Made by a program: the position numbers and the translations under genes. This document shows positions 44,045-56,240 of a DNA stretch of 64,000 bases, one piece after another. This DNA is from Crocodylus rhombifer. Taxonomy: Eukaryota; Chordata; Crocodylia; Crocodylidae. The stretch spans positions 124,001-188,000 of the forward strand of contig JAVSML010021664.1 in assembly GCA_038503035.1 (NCBI GenBank). Direction: 5' to 3'. The notes beneath the pieces are model-generated. The model was not told the DNA's origin. It searched no databases and saw only the letters and a list, made by a program, of their open reading frames with translations. The number at the start of each line of letters is the position of its first letter. The stretch's first letter is position 1.

Positions 44045-46690
44045 TATCATAGTACTTAGGGTCAGAAGGGACCTAACCAGATCATCAGGTCTGACCCCCT
44101 GTCCCGGGCAGGAAGGGGTGCTGGGGTCATATCACCCCAGCCACATCTGTCCAGCCTCCTCATGAAGACCCCCAAGGTAGGAGAGAGCACCCCCTCCCTT
44201 GGGAGCCCATGCCAGAGCCTGGCAGCCCTAACTGTAAAGTAATCTCTCTGCATGTTCAGCCTGAACTTTCTCTCTAACAATCTGTGGCCGTTAGCCCTAG
44301 TAACCCCAGGTGGTGCCCGGGGGAACAGAGCCTCCCCCAATTCCCACTGGTCCCCCCTGGTGAGTTGGTAAACCACCACCAGATCCCCTCTTGTGGAGCT
44401 CAATAGGTTCAGGCCCTTCAGCCTCTCTTCATAGGGCCTGCTCTGCAGCCCCTTGACCATGCAAGTGGCCTCCTCTGCACCCTCTCAGTGCTGGCCACAT
44501 CCCTCCTGAAGTGCAGCACCCAGAACTGGACGCAGTACTCCCGCTGCGGCCTGACCAGTGCCGCACAGAGGGGAAGGATCACCTCCTTGGACCTGCTCGT
44601 GATGCGTCTATAGATGCATAAGGTGCAGTTAGCCTTACTGTCTGCTTCCCTCACATTGGAGGCTCATGTTCATCCTGGAGTCAGCAATGACTCCAAGATC
44701 CCTTTCGGCCACCGTGTTGACAAGAAGGGAGTTCCCCAGCCTATAGGGGTGCTGCTGGTTCCTTCTCCCTAGATGCAGCACCCTGCACTTGTCTACATTG
44801 AATTGCATCCTGCTCTCATCTGCCCACCTCTGTAACCCGTCTAGATCTAGCTGGATTCTGTCCCTCCCCTCCAGCAGGCCCTCCTCACCCCACAACCTGG
44901 TGTCATCAGTGAATTTGGACAGCGTGCTTTCCACACCCACATCCAGATCGCTGATAAAGATGTTGAGCAGTACAGGCTCCAGGACCAAGCCCTGGGGGAC
45001 TCCACTGCCCACATCCCTCCAGGTCGAAAACGACCGTCTACCACCACTCTCTGGGTCTGACCATCTAGCCAGTTTGCCACCCATCTGCCTGTAGGCATCA
45101 ATGCTGCAGTCACCTAGTTTAAGAGAACATAGTGGGAAACCGTGTCAAAAGCCTTTTTAAAGTCCAGGAAGACGACAGCCACCCTGACACCCTCGTCCAG
45201 GGACTTTGTGACCTGATCATAAAAAGAAACCAGGTTAGTCAGGCAGGATCTGCCCTCAATGAACCCTTGTGGTTGCCCCTGAGCATTTCCTCCCCTGCTG
45301 GCCCCTTGCAGATGTGCTCCTTGATAATTTTCTCAAAGGACCAAGGTAAGACTTACTGGCTTATAATTGCTGGGGTCCTCCTTTCTCCCCTTGTAAATGG
45401 GGACCACATGGGCCTTTTTCCAATCCTCTGGTACCTGGCTTGTGCCCCACAAGCACTCAGAGCCATGCCAGGGGCCCCACTATGACCCCCACCAATTCCC
45501 TCAGCACTCTTGGGTGAACAGCATCTGGACCTACTGATTTAAAACACATCCAGCCCCTCCAAAAGTTCCCCAACTAGGTTGTCCCTGGCCCTAGGCATGG
45601 CGGTGCCTCCCCTGGGTCCATCCTCACTTCTAGTGGGGGGAGATGTCCTGGTCCCTGTTCAGGAATATGGAGACAAAGAATTCGTTAAAGAGGTCAGCTT
45701 TTTCATTTGCCATAATCACCAGATTGCCAAGCCTATCCTGTACGGGCCCCACATTACCCGGTGCCACCTTCTTACTTCCTGTGCATTTGAAAAAGGACTT
45801 TTTATTATCCCTAATTCTGGTTTCTAGCCCTAGCTCCATCTCCACCTTGGCTTTCCTAGCAGCCTCCCTGCAGTCCCCAGCAACGGAGGCATAATCCTCC
45901 TTGGCTATAGCCCCTTGCTTCCACTGTTGTACGCCTCCTTTTTTGCCCTCAGGCATCCCTGGATGCCTTTGCCAAGCCACGGGGGCTTCTTAGCTCTCCT
46001 GCCCCCCTTGGTGCGCATTGGGACTGACTCCCTTTGAGCTCGGAGGATCGTCTCCTCGAGGAACAACCACCCATCTTGGACTCCCACCTCATTGAAGCTC
46101 AATGCCTCTCCTACTAACCTTCTCAGCTTACAGACATCAGCCCTCCTGAAGTCAAGGGCCTCTGCCTTGCTGCTTGCTTTCACCACCCTGCACTGGATAG
46201 TAAATCCCAGCAGGCAATGATCACTGTAGCCCAGGTGGTCGAGTACCCGCAGAGCCCTCACCAGGTCGTCGCCTATGGCAAGGACCAAGTCCAGCAAGGC
46301 ATTTCTCCTGGTGGGACTACTCACCTCCTGGGTTAGGTGGAGGTCCCGGCTAGGAACCTACATGAGTGGTTGGACATGGCTGACTGCTCCTCCCAGCAGA
46401 TGTCTGGGTAGTTTAGGTCACCCATGGCAGCCACATCCCTTGACTTTACTGCCTCCGCGAGCTGACCCAAGAAATCCCTGTCCAGCTCATCCCCCTGGCA
46501 AGGCAATCTGTATGTAGTAGACACCCACTATCAAGTTGTAATCACCATGCCTGGTTTTCCCTTCTAATGGACCAGAGCACCTCAGCAAAAGCCAGGGACC
46601 AGAGGAAAGGACAGGGACATGGGGCACCAGAATTGCATTCCCCTGGTACCACCCCGACGTCCAGACTTCTGTATGCCAGCTGCGGGGCAA
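44045..46690 (-). mobile_element. CR1 LINE, 5'-truncated and frame-broken
   Basis: The minus strand runs from the endonuclease domain at the right to the CR1 3' end at the left. In order: an endonuclease segment with MGDLNYPDICWEE (about 46420) and GYSDHCLLGF (about 46220); a linker; a reverse transcriptase region with GVPQG and FTDDT (the usual FADDT changed) near 44900-45010; a PYEERLKGLNLL C-terminal block near 44430; and the terminus ggtcccttctgaccctaag. The frame is broken at several places, so it is not active. It is about 2.65 kb; the N-terminal part is missing. Confidence 0.9.
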
Positions 46691-47757
46691 TGAACCCCAT
46701 CACTTTGACCTACTTTTCCAGACACACAAAGGCTTAGTGTTTGAGTGCCACAATACAATCAAAATACCAGCAACTCAAAATTAGTGAATTTGTAGGTAAG
46801 AAAGGACTGATAGCAGCTGCGCCCTGAACACTTCCACACACCTCTGAAGTCCATGGGAGTCTTTCCACAGCCTATTGCACTCGGGCTATCAGTAAGTCAA
46901 CCCAACTCTTTTACAGGTGCAAAGCAGGGGCTATGATCCTAGACATAGGAGCTCATCCTGTTGGCCTACTGCTCCGCATAGTACTCCGAGAGACAGGGAG
47001 ATCTTCACACCAGGAGGGGAGCAGTACTCTGTACTCGTTAACACTGGGGGAAAAGGAGCTCACATTTTGGTCTGCAGGATGTTTGACAGGGCCGGAGAGC
47101 CCACCTGCCTTTCAGAAGCCTTGCTCAAACCCGGCAGAATCACCCCCAGTGATTTTGGGTTGCTGCTGCCGCCATCTCGTGGCAGCGTTGCCACATTGTT
47201 CAGCGCTCAGCCCAAAGCAGCAAACGGCAACAGGCGACTTTCACTGGAACTGCAGCAGCTTCAAACCTCTGGTTTCTCAAAGCAAATCTATCGTGCGGGG
47301 ACTCGGAAGCTGCCGTTTGGGTGCTCCCAGGGAAGTTTAGGTAAGCCTTTCCACTGCCCGTTTTCTCTAGCCATCCCCCGCTGCCCCTTCCCACATGCTC
47401 ACCTCCCCTTTTTTCTTTTTCCCATTATCTCCATCCTGAGCAATTGGAACTCGGCAGCTGGACTGAGCATCAAGTCCTGGCAACTTGGTTTCCACAGTTT
47501 GCTCATTTGACTTCACCAAGGTTTTCCAGACTTAGTTGGCGATGCCTAGGGCTTGCTCTGGTGCACCAGGTACCAGCAGCGGTGAAGTACTAGACAGTGG
47601 AAGGCAGCTATCACTGCTAAAAAGAGAACCCTTATGTCAAGGTGAGTAGACCCCACAGATCAAACAAAAACCACTTGACAGGAAGACCACAGATTTAGCT
47701 TCTCTGTTATGTGGCGATGCCATGTGGCCAGAACATCATGCAGATGAAGGCCTGGGG

Positions 47758-47779
47758 AAAAAAAAAAAAAAAAAAAAAT
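47758..47779. repeat. Poly(A) tract
   Basis: 22 A bases; no retroelement body was recognised upstream. Confidence 0.85.
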
Positions 47780-48350
47780 TAAAATACTGCAAGAGCCGAG
47801 ACCAGGTCCAAATGACCCCAGCTAGTCTTCCCGGCTTATGTTGACAAAAGGCTTCTCCCATACTCTCAGCCCACCTGAGAACATACAGAGTCAAGTTTCT
47901 ACTTCTCCCAGTAAAGATAATCCTTTCGCTTACTGTTGCTGAAGCACAATAAAGAGAAAGGGCATTGGAACAGCAAGTGCGTGGAACGCCTAGAACAATA
48001 TGCAGACCCTGACACAGCCAGCGGATCAGGGAGGCGATCCCTTTATCAGCATGCGGCTCCTTCAAATGTGCAGCGGGCCCATGCCGCAAGCAGCCACTTC
48101 ACCATCTTCCACACGGGTATTTGTTACAACGGGAAGGGACAGTCGAAAGGAAAATCTGCCAAGAACACGTTCCTCATTAAAGCTTATGAAGACTGATAAG
48201 GAATGATCTTGATTCAGAGTTTTCCCTGTGCTGGGGGGAAACCACCACCTTGATTATTGTCTTCATTCAACTCTTGAGAAACTTGACTTACCCAGTTTTA
48301 GCACAGGGTGTGCTCCTGGGATGTGGTTATAAATGCCAGGATTTCTAACG

Positions 48351-48388
48351 CAAAAAAACAAAACAAACAAACAAACAAACAAAAAAAT
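48351..48388. repeat. (CAAA)n microsatellite
   Basis: Tandem caaa units with small interruptions. Confidence 0.9.
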
Positions 48389-48654
48389 CAGATCCAGAAT
48401 GAAAGACACAGCAATGGCCTGAAAATACTTGTGTACATCCCAAACTTCACTGGCATTTCTACAAAACACAGTATTAGATTGTTTCTACTCCCTTTGTCCC
48501 TGTGGGAACTGTTACCACTTGGCTTTATTTCACACACACAGTGCATGGCTAAGAATATACAACTTTGTGTACTGTAGTAAAATATGCCTTAAAAAAAATA
48601 TATATATTAAAAGCAGAATATGCTACCAATAAAGTTATTAAATAGAAGAGTGGT

Positions 48655-49229
48655 ATGTAGGCTTGTTTTTAACTGTTTATTTTAAAACATGAAACCCAAG
48701 GTGAATAGAAACCACAGAAATTACATTTAGGTTTTTTTTGTTTCAGTTTTTTTGTTGTTGTTGTTTGTTTTTTTAGTATTTGCAAAACAAACAAAAAAAG
48801 CTACAGTAAAAAATAGCTACGGTACAATCAATAGAACTACTGAAGTAAAAGGAAAAAAGATACAAAAAGGGGCTCAATCCTCAGTTTAACCCTCACAATT
48901 TAAAAACATTTTGGGTAAGTGCAGGAACACCTGAAGAGGAACTAGCAGATTCAAAGGTTTTAAAAAAAATTATATATATTTATATATTATATATATGTAT
49001 ATAAAGTGGTATGATATACAACCATTATGGTTAAGAACAAAACCAGAAAATTACAAAAAGGCCAGTTACATGTTCACCGGTAAGTTTCCGTGCACACAGT
49101 GTCAAAGGAAAAACTGAAATTAAAGAACTTCCCTCTTAACAAATGACGGTTAATTAAACCTGCAGGGGCCTCCTGGCTCATGCTAGCTAACACGGGACCC
49201 AAGGCGTGCGATGAACCTGGGGTCTGTTC
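48655..49229 (-). other. Probable 3' UTR of unidentified minus-strand gene
   Basis: Follows the candidate stop at 49230-49232. A minus-strand AATAAA corresponds to tttatt at 48676-48681. The sequence is AT-rich, with a long ta-rich tract at 48961-49005. The assignment depends on the candidate terminal exon being real. Confidence 0.35.
48961..49005. repeat. AT-rich low-complexity tract
   Basis: Mixed (TA)n and TTTATA repeats of about 45 bp. Confidence 0.85.
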
Positions 49230-49320
49230 CTAAGGCCGCTGAAAGTCAACAATGTCTTTCCGCAACTTCAGCAGCCTTTGGATGCCGGGCCCCTGGAGAA
49301 GTCGGCTCATTAAACTCTGT
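49230..49320 (-). CDS. Candidate terminal exon of unidentified gene
   Basis: The acceptor tctcccctgttcccag is followed by one base that completes a codon. Then come 29 codons beginning QSLMSRLLQGPGIQ and ending KLRKDIVDFQRP and TAG. The peptide is helical-looking, with Leu/Arg heptad-like spacing. Its starting phase matches the end phase of the candidate exon at 60191-60358 (AA plus A gives Lys). I do not recognise the protein. A minus-strand gene here would be tail-to-tail with LFNG, as BRAT1 is in mammals, but this sequence does not resemble the BRAT1 C-terminus. Confidence 0.4.
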
Positions 49321-51135
49321 CTGGGAACAGGGGAGAAGAGTATGGAATTGCATAGTGAGGAGAAATGTGGTATCAGATACACAGAGCACCTCAAAGGACC
49401 CTGATGGGAGAATTACTTCTCTGCAGTAAGGAATACTTGGCACTTCTGCAAGTGCTTCGTCTTTGACGTTTTGTTTTGTTCACGTGCTCAGACCCATGGG
49501 CACAGTTGGAGAGAATGCAAAATAAAAGAAATACCCCTGGGCACACCGGTGGAAAAGCACTGGCAGGCACTGCTCCATCTCACTGACAGCCCTGAGGCCT
49601 GGAGAAGCTCAGCAATTTGCCCAGTCAAGTACAGCTGAACATCCCCAGCTCCCAGGCTGTCTTTTAACCTCTGGACCGCATCCCCTCTCGCTTTCCACTC
49701 CTGTTTGGGCAACATGCCTGCAACAGACAGGAGGAGACTCCACTCTGCAGTAGAAGAGCAGCCCACTCAGCCTAGTGTTGCTACAAGCATCCAGGGCTTT
49801 GACTGCTCCTGCTGACACTACCAAAGACCATCCATCATTTATCTGCAACTCAACCATGAAAGACCGGGAGAATGAGTTGTAAGAAAACACCCATCTTGAG
49901 TGCATGGAAGTAAAGGTCCCTACCCCACCAAGTCCTCCTGCCCAGTAGACAGTGGAGTTCATGCTTCTAGATATTTGGTGGGGAGGGAAGGGACTGGGTG
50001 TCTCAGTTTTTCTGAGGGATGCGAGAGACTGCCTAACCACAGGAGGACACAGCCTCTCTCCACCTTTGTGTGAGCCAAGAGCTGGAACGCTCCATCTTCC
50101 TACTCACTGCTTCACGCAAGAGGCTGAACCCAAAGTGAAGCAAGATCTTGCAGTGCTACCATCTCCCATGCTCCACTGAAAGCACCTGGGAAAGGGGCTA
50201 AAAGAAAGCGCATCCCATAGTGTGGACAATCTCCTGCCTCTGCTCCTTTTTGATTTCTGGCTCTAGGGAGGAGCAGCAACAGCAGCAGCAGCTCCTGGTT
50301 GAGGACGCGCCACAGCTTTTAACAAGTGCTTAGAAATTCCTTCTAACGTTACAGTCTCCACCGCTATCTGCTCATGCCCCTGCCTGGTAATTAAGGGGCT
50401 TGCAATGCATGAAAAGGAAAGGCCATCAAGACAGTGTCTGCAGACTCCACTCTGCCCTTTCAGCACCAGCAAGATCTCTCCTCTTCCTCTGCGCTGGCTA
50501 TCCTCAGAAGATAGGAACTCATCTACACCTAAATCACATGAAGGGGCTGCAGTCAGCAACACAGATGTCTCTCTCTCTCTCCTCTAAAATGTGCTGCCTC
50601 AGCATCAACCTCAAGTTTCTCCCATCACAGAGAAACCAGGACCAGAAGTCAGTGGGCTACCATCTATACCAGCATCTGTCTGGGTGCTTGTGGTCTGGCC
50701 GCACCACAGACCACCACTACCCTTCAGTAGGGGAGGTGGCGGCCCGTGTAGGGGGAGGGAGGAAGACAGCTTACCTCCAGACTGCTGAGGGGAATCAGTG
50801 AGACAGTACAAGATAGGGAAGGGGATGTATAGGGCCAAACTGCTTGCTGTTAATCCCCCAGGCTGTAGGCTGAATATAGTCCCTTTTGGGGCTAGAAAGG
50901 GCCAACAGGCTGTAGGGTGAACACCACTGGTCTGTAGTCATTTGTACAGTGCTCATCCAAATAGCATCCAAGTGGTTCCATCTGCAACCCAAACTGCAGC
51001 GCCAAGAACAAATACAAGGGTACCAAGCCAGGCCATAGGAAACAGCTCTCCCTGGGAAAGCCTGAATGTTCCATGTGAACACTCAAATGTTATGGGAAAC
51101 TTCTATGGGAATCCTGATCTGGGATCATTTAACAG

Positions 51136-51171
51136 CAATAATAATCATAATAATAATAATCATAATAATAA
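51136..51171. repeat. (AAT)n microsatellite
   Basis: ataataat units interrupted by cat triplets. Confidence 0.9.
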
Positions 51172-54100
51172 AAACTCCCCCTCTGAGAATGTCCAGCTCC
51201 AAAGCACCCCTTTGACTGAGCCGAGCTGGCTATGCTTAAATAATTAATGCCTTTCAGTGGAGAGAAATTAAACAGGGGTGCCTGGAGAAAAGTAGCCCCT
51301 GATCCCTCCAGTAACTGGAGAGATGGATAGATGCTAAAAACTCCACTTGAACCCTTTTATCAGCAAGTAAAATGAACTCAGTTAATATTACATACAGGAT
51401 ACAAACACTACAGTTATTATTCCCAAGACAGCACAAGAAATTCACAGCCAAGTCTTGATTCAAAAATTCCTTTACAATTACAATGCAGTCTTGAACACTG
51501 GACATAAGAGTCCAACATGCTATTTACATTTCACATTTTGGAGATGCTTGTGTGCTTGAAAGAGTTCACTTCCAAATTAAAACTGCACGTGGCTATGTGA
51601 TAGAAAGCAACCAAACCAATGGGTCAAGCTGATGGCCGTGTTTGTGCTTCTAAAAAAAGAATACAAAGAGTCTTCACTGTTGCAGTCACCTTTGAACAGA
51701 GGGAAGCTGCCTTCCATTTTGCTGTTAGTGAGGTTCCCAGAGGTCAGAGTTTTCTCCCCTGATGGTTGGAGCCTTGTACTAGCAATCAGTAACATGGCTC
51801 AGGTTCTGAGATGATACGCTGTCAACAAGTCAAGCTGGGATGCAGCTCATCCCAGGTGATATGGCATTGACATTTTATCACATTAAAAAAGAGATACAAG
51901 TTATGGAAGAGGGAAAAAAAAAAAAAAAAATCTCTGCAGCTTTACTCACTACACATCCGAGAGCTTGGATTCTGGTTACCAGTAATGCCATTGAACATGT
52001 TACTCTCTGCCAGTCAGCATCTGCCGTTCACTCTACAGGGGGGTCAGGCTGGGAGATCTGCTGGGAAAAGGGCCACTCCACAGACATACTGCAATAGCAT
52101 CAGTTCAGGGTATGTACAGACTACACCAGATTGGCCACTAACAGGCTCTGCCATTCATTTTACATCTAGATGAACCAACACACTACTGGCTCTGAAGCAG
52201 ACCCATTTGGACTTGCCCCGAGGAATTCTGCAGCGTGGCTCAAGGATCCATTAAAAAAACAAAAAAACAGTTGTGGTAACATATGCAGGCTCCTGTATCA
52301 CATGCCACAGGAGAGTAGGTCTCCATGTTCTTTACAAAAGTGCAAAATCTGTGTCAAGTAAAGGAGGTCCTGGCTGGAATAAGGAGCACCACAGCTCGCC
52401 CCACAACCTTGCTTCTCTGGCACGTGGGGTTGAAGGAGGTGGCAGAGGAGAGGTCAATCTCCATGGCACTACCCTCTCGCTGCACAGTCAAGCAGAGATC
52501 TCCAACTTGCATCTTGCTACAGAACTCTGAACCCCCATCACTGTTGTAAACTGTGCTGTAAACAATGCACTTAGTAATTAAGCCAAACCCTGGATGAAAG
52601 CAAGCTGACACCATTTCTGACCTGGATGCAGCCCTTAAAGGTACTAGCTTTTTCCTCCTTACTAACATGGACAGTAGGAACAGAGGCATTCCACATCCCA
52701 CCTCCATCCATGGCTCCATGGGACACATGAAGAGTGATGCTGCATCCTTCATATGGCAAAGTCGACAGTGAAAGCACCTGTTTGATGGAAGGTTCCCTCC
52801 TTCTGCTGCCTTCTCCTTCAAGTAGCATTTGCCTCCAAGTACTGGGGCCACAGTACCAAGAGGCAGGCAGCAAATTTAATGACAACTCCTCTCTAAAACT
52901 ACAACTGTAAGTAGTATTTTTGAGCCTGCAGACCCTACCTGGCTGAGATGACCTGGTAAAGGATTTGATGTGCTTATTAAGTGGCAAACCATGGGGCTTT
53001 GAAATACTGACAATACAGTTTTGGTTTTCCCAGTTGGTTACACCCATTGCCGTGCTATAAAAGTAGCCAGGTGGCCGGCCAGAAGCTGTTAGGCTAAGTG
53101 GTCTGTACTCACACAGATGTGCTCAGCTTTCCCATCAGACTAAGGGAAGGGGAGTAGAGCATGGTGGCATTTTCCTAAAAGCCTTTCCTTCTCAGAGAAC
53201 TGGGCTGTGTGCTGTTTCCCTTCCTTCACCCTGTTTCTCCAAGGGTCTGAAGCTTACCCAGAACTTGCCAGCTACCAGCTTCTTAGAGGCATCTCAGGAC
53301 TTGCCCCCTACCTGCTGCTCTTCCCTCCAAGTAAGTGACTTGCTAAGAGAAGTGTTAGCACCCTGGTTAATGAGCAGTGGAATATGCAACAATCCACAGA
53401 GCGATGATAAGATAACTCATGACCTAGTCAAAGCATAAAGGGCACAGTGCACAGATCTGGCTGCAAGTCTGGGGGAATCCAATGACGTTGGCCCGAGGAG
53501 AGGCAGTGGTAGGCTGAAGGGCTACGTAACGTACACTCTATGCAGAGAGAACAGAAAGGTGAGAAATGGATCCTCTTCCCCGATGCAGTCTCAACATCAC
53601 AGAGCGAGGTTTGAGCTGTCTTGTCCAGTGTCCCAACCTCAGTGATTACTTTGACTCCTCCTGTCACTGGCTTGACATCAACCCAAACGACTGGGTCAAA
53701 ATGGCTTGTACAGAAAGGTAAAATAAAAGGCGTCTTTTACTTACTTGAGAATGAACACTACACACTACTTGCATCATCGCTGCAGGGTGGGTTCTTTTCT
53801 AATATGAAGTGGTCTATGCCCTGTAGAGCACCATTCTTCAATGGAAAGTGCGAAATTGATGTGTGATGCCTCCCCCCTCTCCAGGCACCAAACCTGTCCC
53901 CCACCCGCCACCTACCACACCTGTGTTTCATGCCAAGGAGGCTCTGGGAGTCTGTATGCATGTGCCTGATGTTAGTGGTTAGCAATATGAGGAAGAATAA
54001 AAATACAATTGAAAAAAAAAAAAAAAAAAAAAAAACAAAAAACCTTGTTCTGACATTCACAATAGTTTTGAGACTTCACTTTGATTTACGATTCTGGCGA

Positions 54101-55280
54101 GGAAAGGTGGTGGTGAAATTGCCAATCTTTTGAGGTGTTTGGGGTGTGCGCCCCAGGGATTTCCACTACAGCCAATGCTCTGAGACTCCATATTTCTATG
54201 CAACACACCACCCCAACTCATAAGAAGAGTCCAGCAATCTGCCATGGGCCACACCCTCGGAGTTCTTGCATTTGTTATAAATCCACTGGCGCTTAGTCTC
54301 TTTTGCCTTTGCAAGTTGACTGTCCCACAAAACCAAGTGCCAGGCTACTGCCCTAGAGAGCGGAAACTAGTTAGTGCAAAAAAACCAAAAAAAAAAAACC
54401 CCACCAAACCAAAAACCCCCCGACAACCTTTATACCCTTACAAAGTCTTTTCCTGGAAAAATTTGGCACCAAGTGGGTTGGTTGCTGGCTCATTTGATCT
54501 CGGTGTGCTGATCTCACAAAGGCAATGCCCAGAATGCCATCTGCGAAGACATGGGCTTCCCTGACGGAGCAGAAAGGTCAGGCGCAGAGCTATGGCCAGG
54601 CAAGGACACATCCAGGGCAGCTGGCTGGTGCTGGGAACATGCAGTTCCTCCTCGAGAATTCAAAAGCTGAATAGAAAGGGGAAAGAAAGAGGAATTGAGC
54701 TGACCAACATCACCAGAGACACAGTGGCTCTGTTTGTTCTAAATAAAGCCAAGGTAGAGCTCCCAAGTAAAGCAGATATTCAGTGCACCAGAAGGCAAAT
54801 TTCCACAGGGGACAAGAGGCAAGACGACTTCTGCAGAAACACCGGCTGCACAGGCATTGAAGAGGTGGCCCATGGGCATGGCTTTCCTTCTCTGCCCATG
54901 ACAGCCACGTGCAAGGAGCATTTCCTTCTTCAACACGCTGCAGGCTGAGCAGATTTGCTGATCCCCTCACCAAGCTGAAGATAGAAATCGTTTTTCATCC
55001 AGTCCCTCTGGAGAATGGAGGGGGGAGGGGGGGGTCAGAAGCAGAGGTGTTTGCAAACATTTCCTGATAGGCTATTGACAGAGCTGGCCCCAAACACAGC
55101 AAACCTAGATGAGCTGGTGATCTTTTTTTCAGATGCTTGCATGTGCATGCTCATTCTCTCTCTCTCTCTTCCTTCCCCTACCAGGTACAGCTAGATGTAG
55201 GTTTAATTTGGAAGGGGCATCCATTCAGATTCCCAAGAGACAGGTACCAGGTTGGAGGGGTGATTTGTACTGGAGAAGCA

Positions 55281-55303
55281 GGAGGAGGAGGAGGAGGAGG
55301 AGG
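55281..55303. repeat. (AGG)n microsatellite
   Basis: About seven aggs in a row within a G-rich context. Confidence 0.9.
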
Positions 55304-55621
55304 ATCTGCGCTGGGTTTGGGGCAGGACAGCAGGGTTGAGGACAGCACAGGTGGGGGGGCACAGCAGTTGGCACATCTGTTTAGTTTACTGTGTGTTATT
55401 TTTAATGCACACTGCCAGAGTCTGGGCGAGGTTGGTTGGTGGCGAGGTATTTGGCTCTCATGCTGGAGGTGTACTGGAGAAAGACAAAAAAAATAAAACA
55501 AACGGTAAGTCAAAATGAGCAGCACCAACATGAAAGGCTGGGCTATTACCACTTCCCAAGCTCATTTTGGTTTATTCGTGGCTTACCAAGAAGCCTCTCG
55601 GCTTGGCTCTCTTGAAGTCTC

Positions 55622-55737
55622 CAACAAGGGAAATTTTCACAGATCATAACATAGTCAAATAGTCAAGGCAGAGCAACAAACTTTCATTTTGCTGCAGGAA
55701 GAGGCTGGCTGCAACCTTTGCATACATACTAATAACC
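55622..55737. repeat. Local direct repeat, copy 1
   Basis: About 80 percent identical by eye to 56134-56240. Shared strings include cagatcataacatagtcaa/caggtcataatatagtcaa, gcttttcatt-type and cctttgcatacatactaataa. On the minus strand both copies have an acceptor-like (c/t)ag before caRaatgaaag, but both contain stops in all frames. Confidence 0.75.
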
Positions 55738-56133
55738 TATACCCCTTATCCCCACCAGGAAGGAAATACCAGTGCCGAGAGGCACCATAAATCGGTGTTT
55801 CATGAGTACTCCATACTTAAGTAGGAGTAAGAGGGGGGGATGAGGGCGATGAGGGCGCACTGCTCTTGTAAACACGCATCTCTGGATTTCAGCCTTTTTT
55901 TTTTTGACTCAGCAGTCAGTTGTATTGTTTTCTTCAGCCATGTAGAAGGATGAAAAGCTTCGAAAACCCCCCAGAAGAGTGAGTTATACTGAGAGTGTGC
56001 AACAGGGACTTCAACAGACCACAGGCATCACAACAATTATGGCCAAGGACCGCTGAAGAACAAATCCCTGCGGGTGTAGGTTTATGCCCATGTCTGTTGA
56101 CAGGGCAGCCATGGACCCACAGAAGTGAAACCA

Positions 56134-56240
56134 CAACAAGGCTGGTTTCCACAGGTCATAATATAGTCAAGTCAGAGCAATAAGCTTTCATTCTGCTACA
56201 ATAAGAAGGGTGGTTGTGGCCTTTGCATACATACTAATAA
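56134..56240. repeat. Local direct repeat, copy 2
   Basis: Second copy, offset about 512 bp from the first. It could reflect a local duplication, two insertions of one unknown repeat, or short terminal repeats of a decayed element. Nothing recognisable lies between the copies. Confidence 0.75.

Larger units (their letters stand above)
46691..48654. other. Intergenic with simple repeats
   Basis: Includes a poly(A) run (47758-47779) and (CAAA)n (48351-48388). A plus-strand AATAAA at 48628-48633 lies almost opposite the minus-strand signal at 48676, but I see no plus-strand gene that would use it. Confidence 0.5.
49321..55621. other. Probable intron of the minus-strand gene, with simple repeats
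   Basis: Contains (AAT)n (51136-51171), poly(A) (54012-54035), a CT-rich stretch (55156-55175) and (AGG)n (55281-55303). Two overlapping minus-strand frames at 52354-53047 show no family features, and I do not call them coding. Confidence 0.4.

Noticed and set aside
50766..50775. Ten-base micro-exon before a strong minus-strand donor (gag|gtaagc)
   Set aside because: It has an acceptor and a donor, but ten bases give no testable peptide and the phase cannot be fixed.
52354..53047. Two overlapping minus-strand frames of 165 and 158 codons
   Set aside because: They are in different frames, neither shows a domain, and neither has exon-like ends that join the candidate minus-strand exons.
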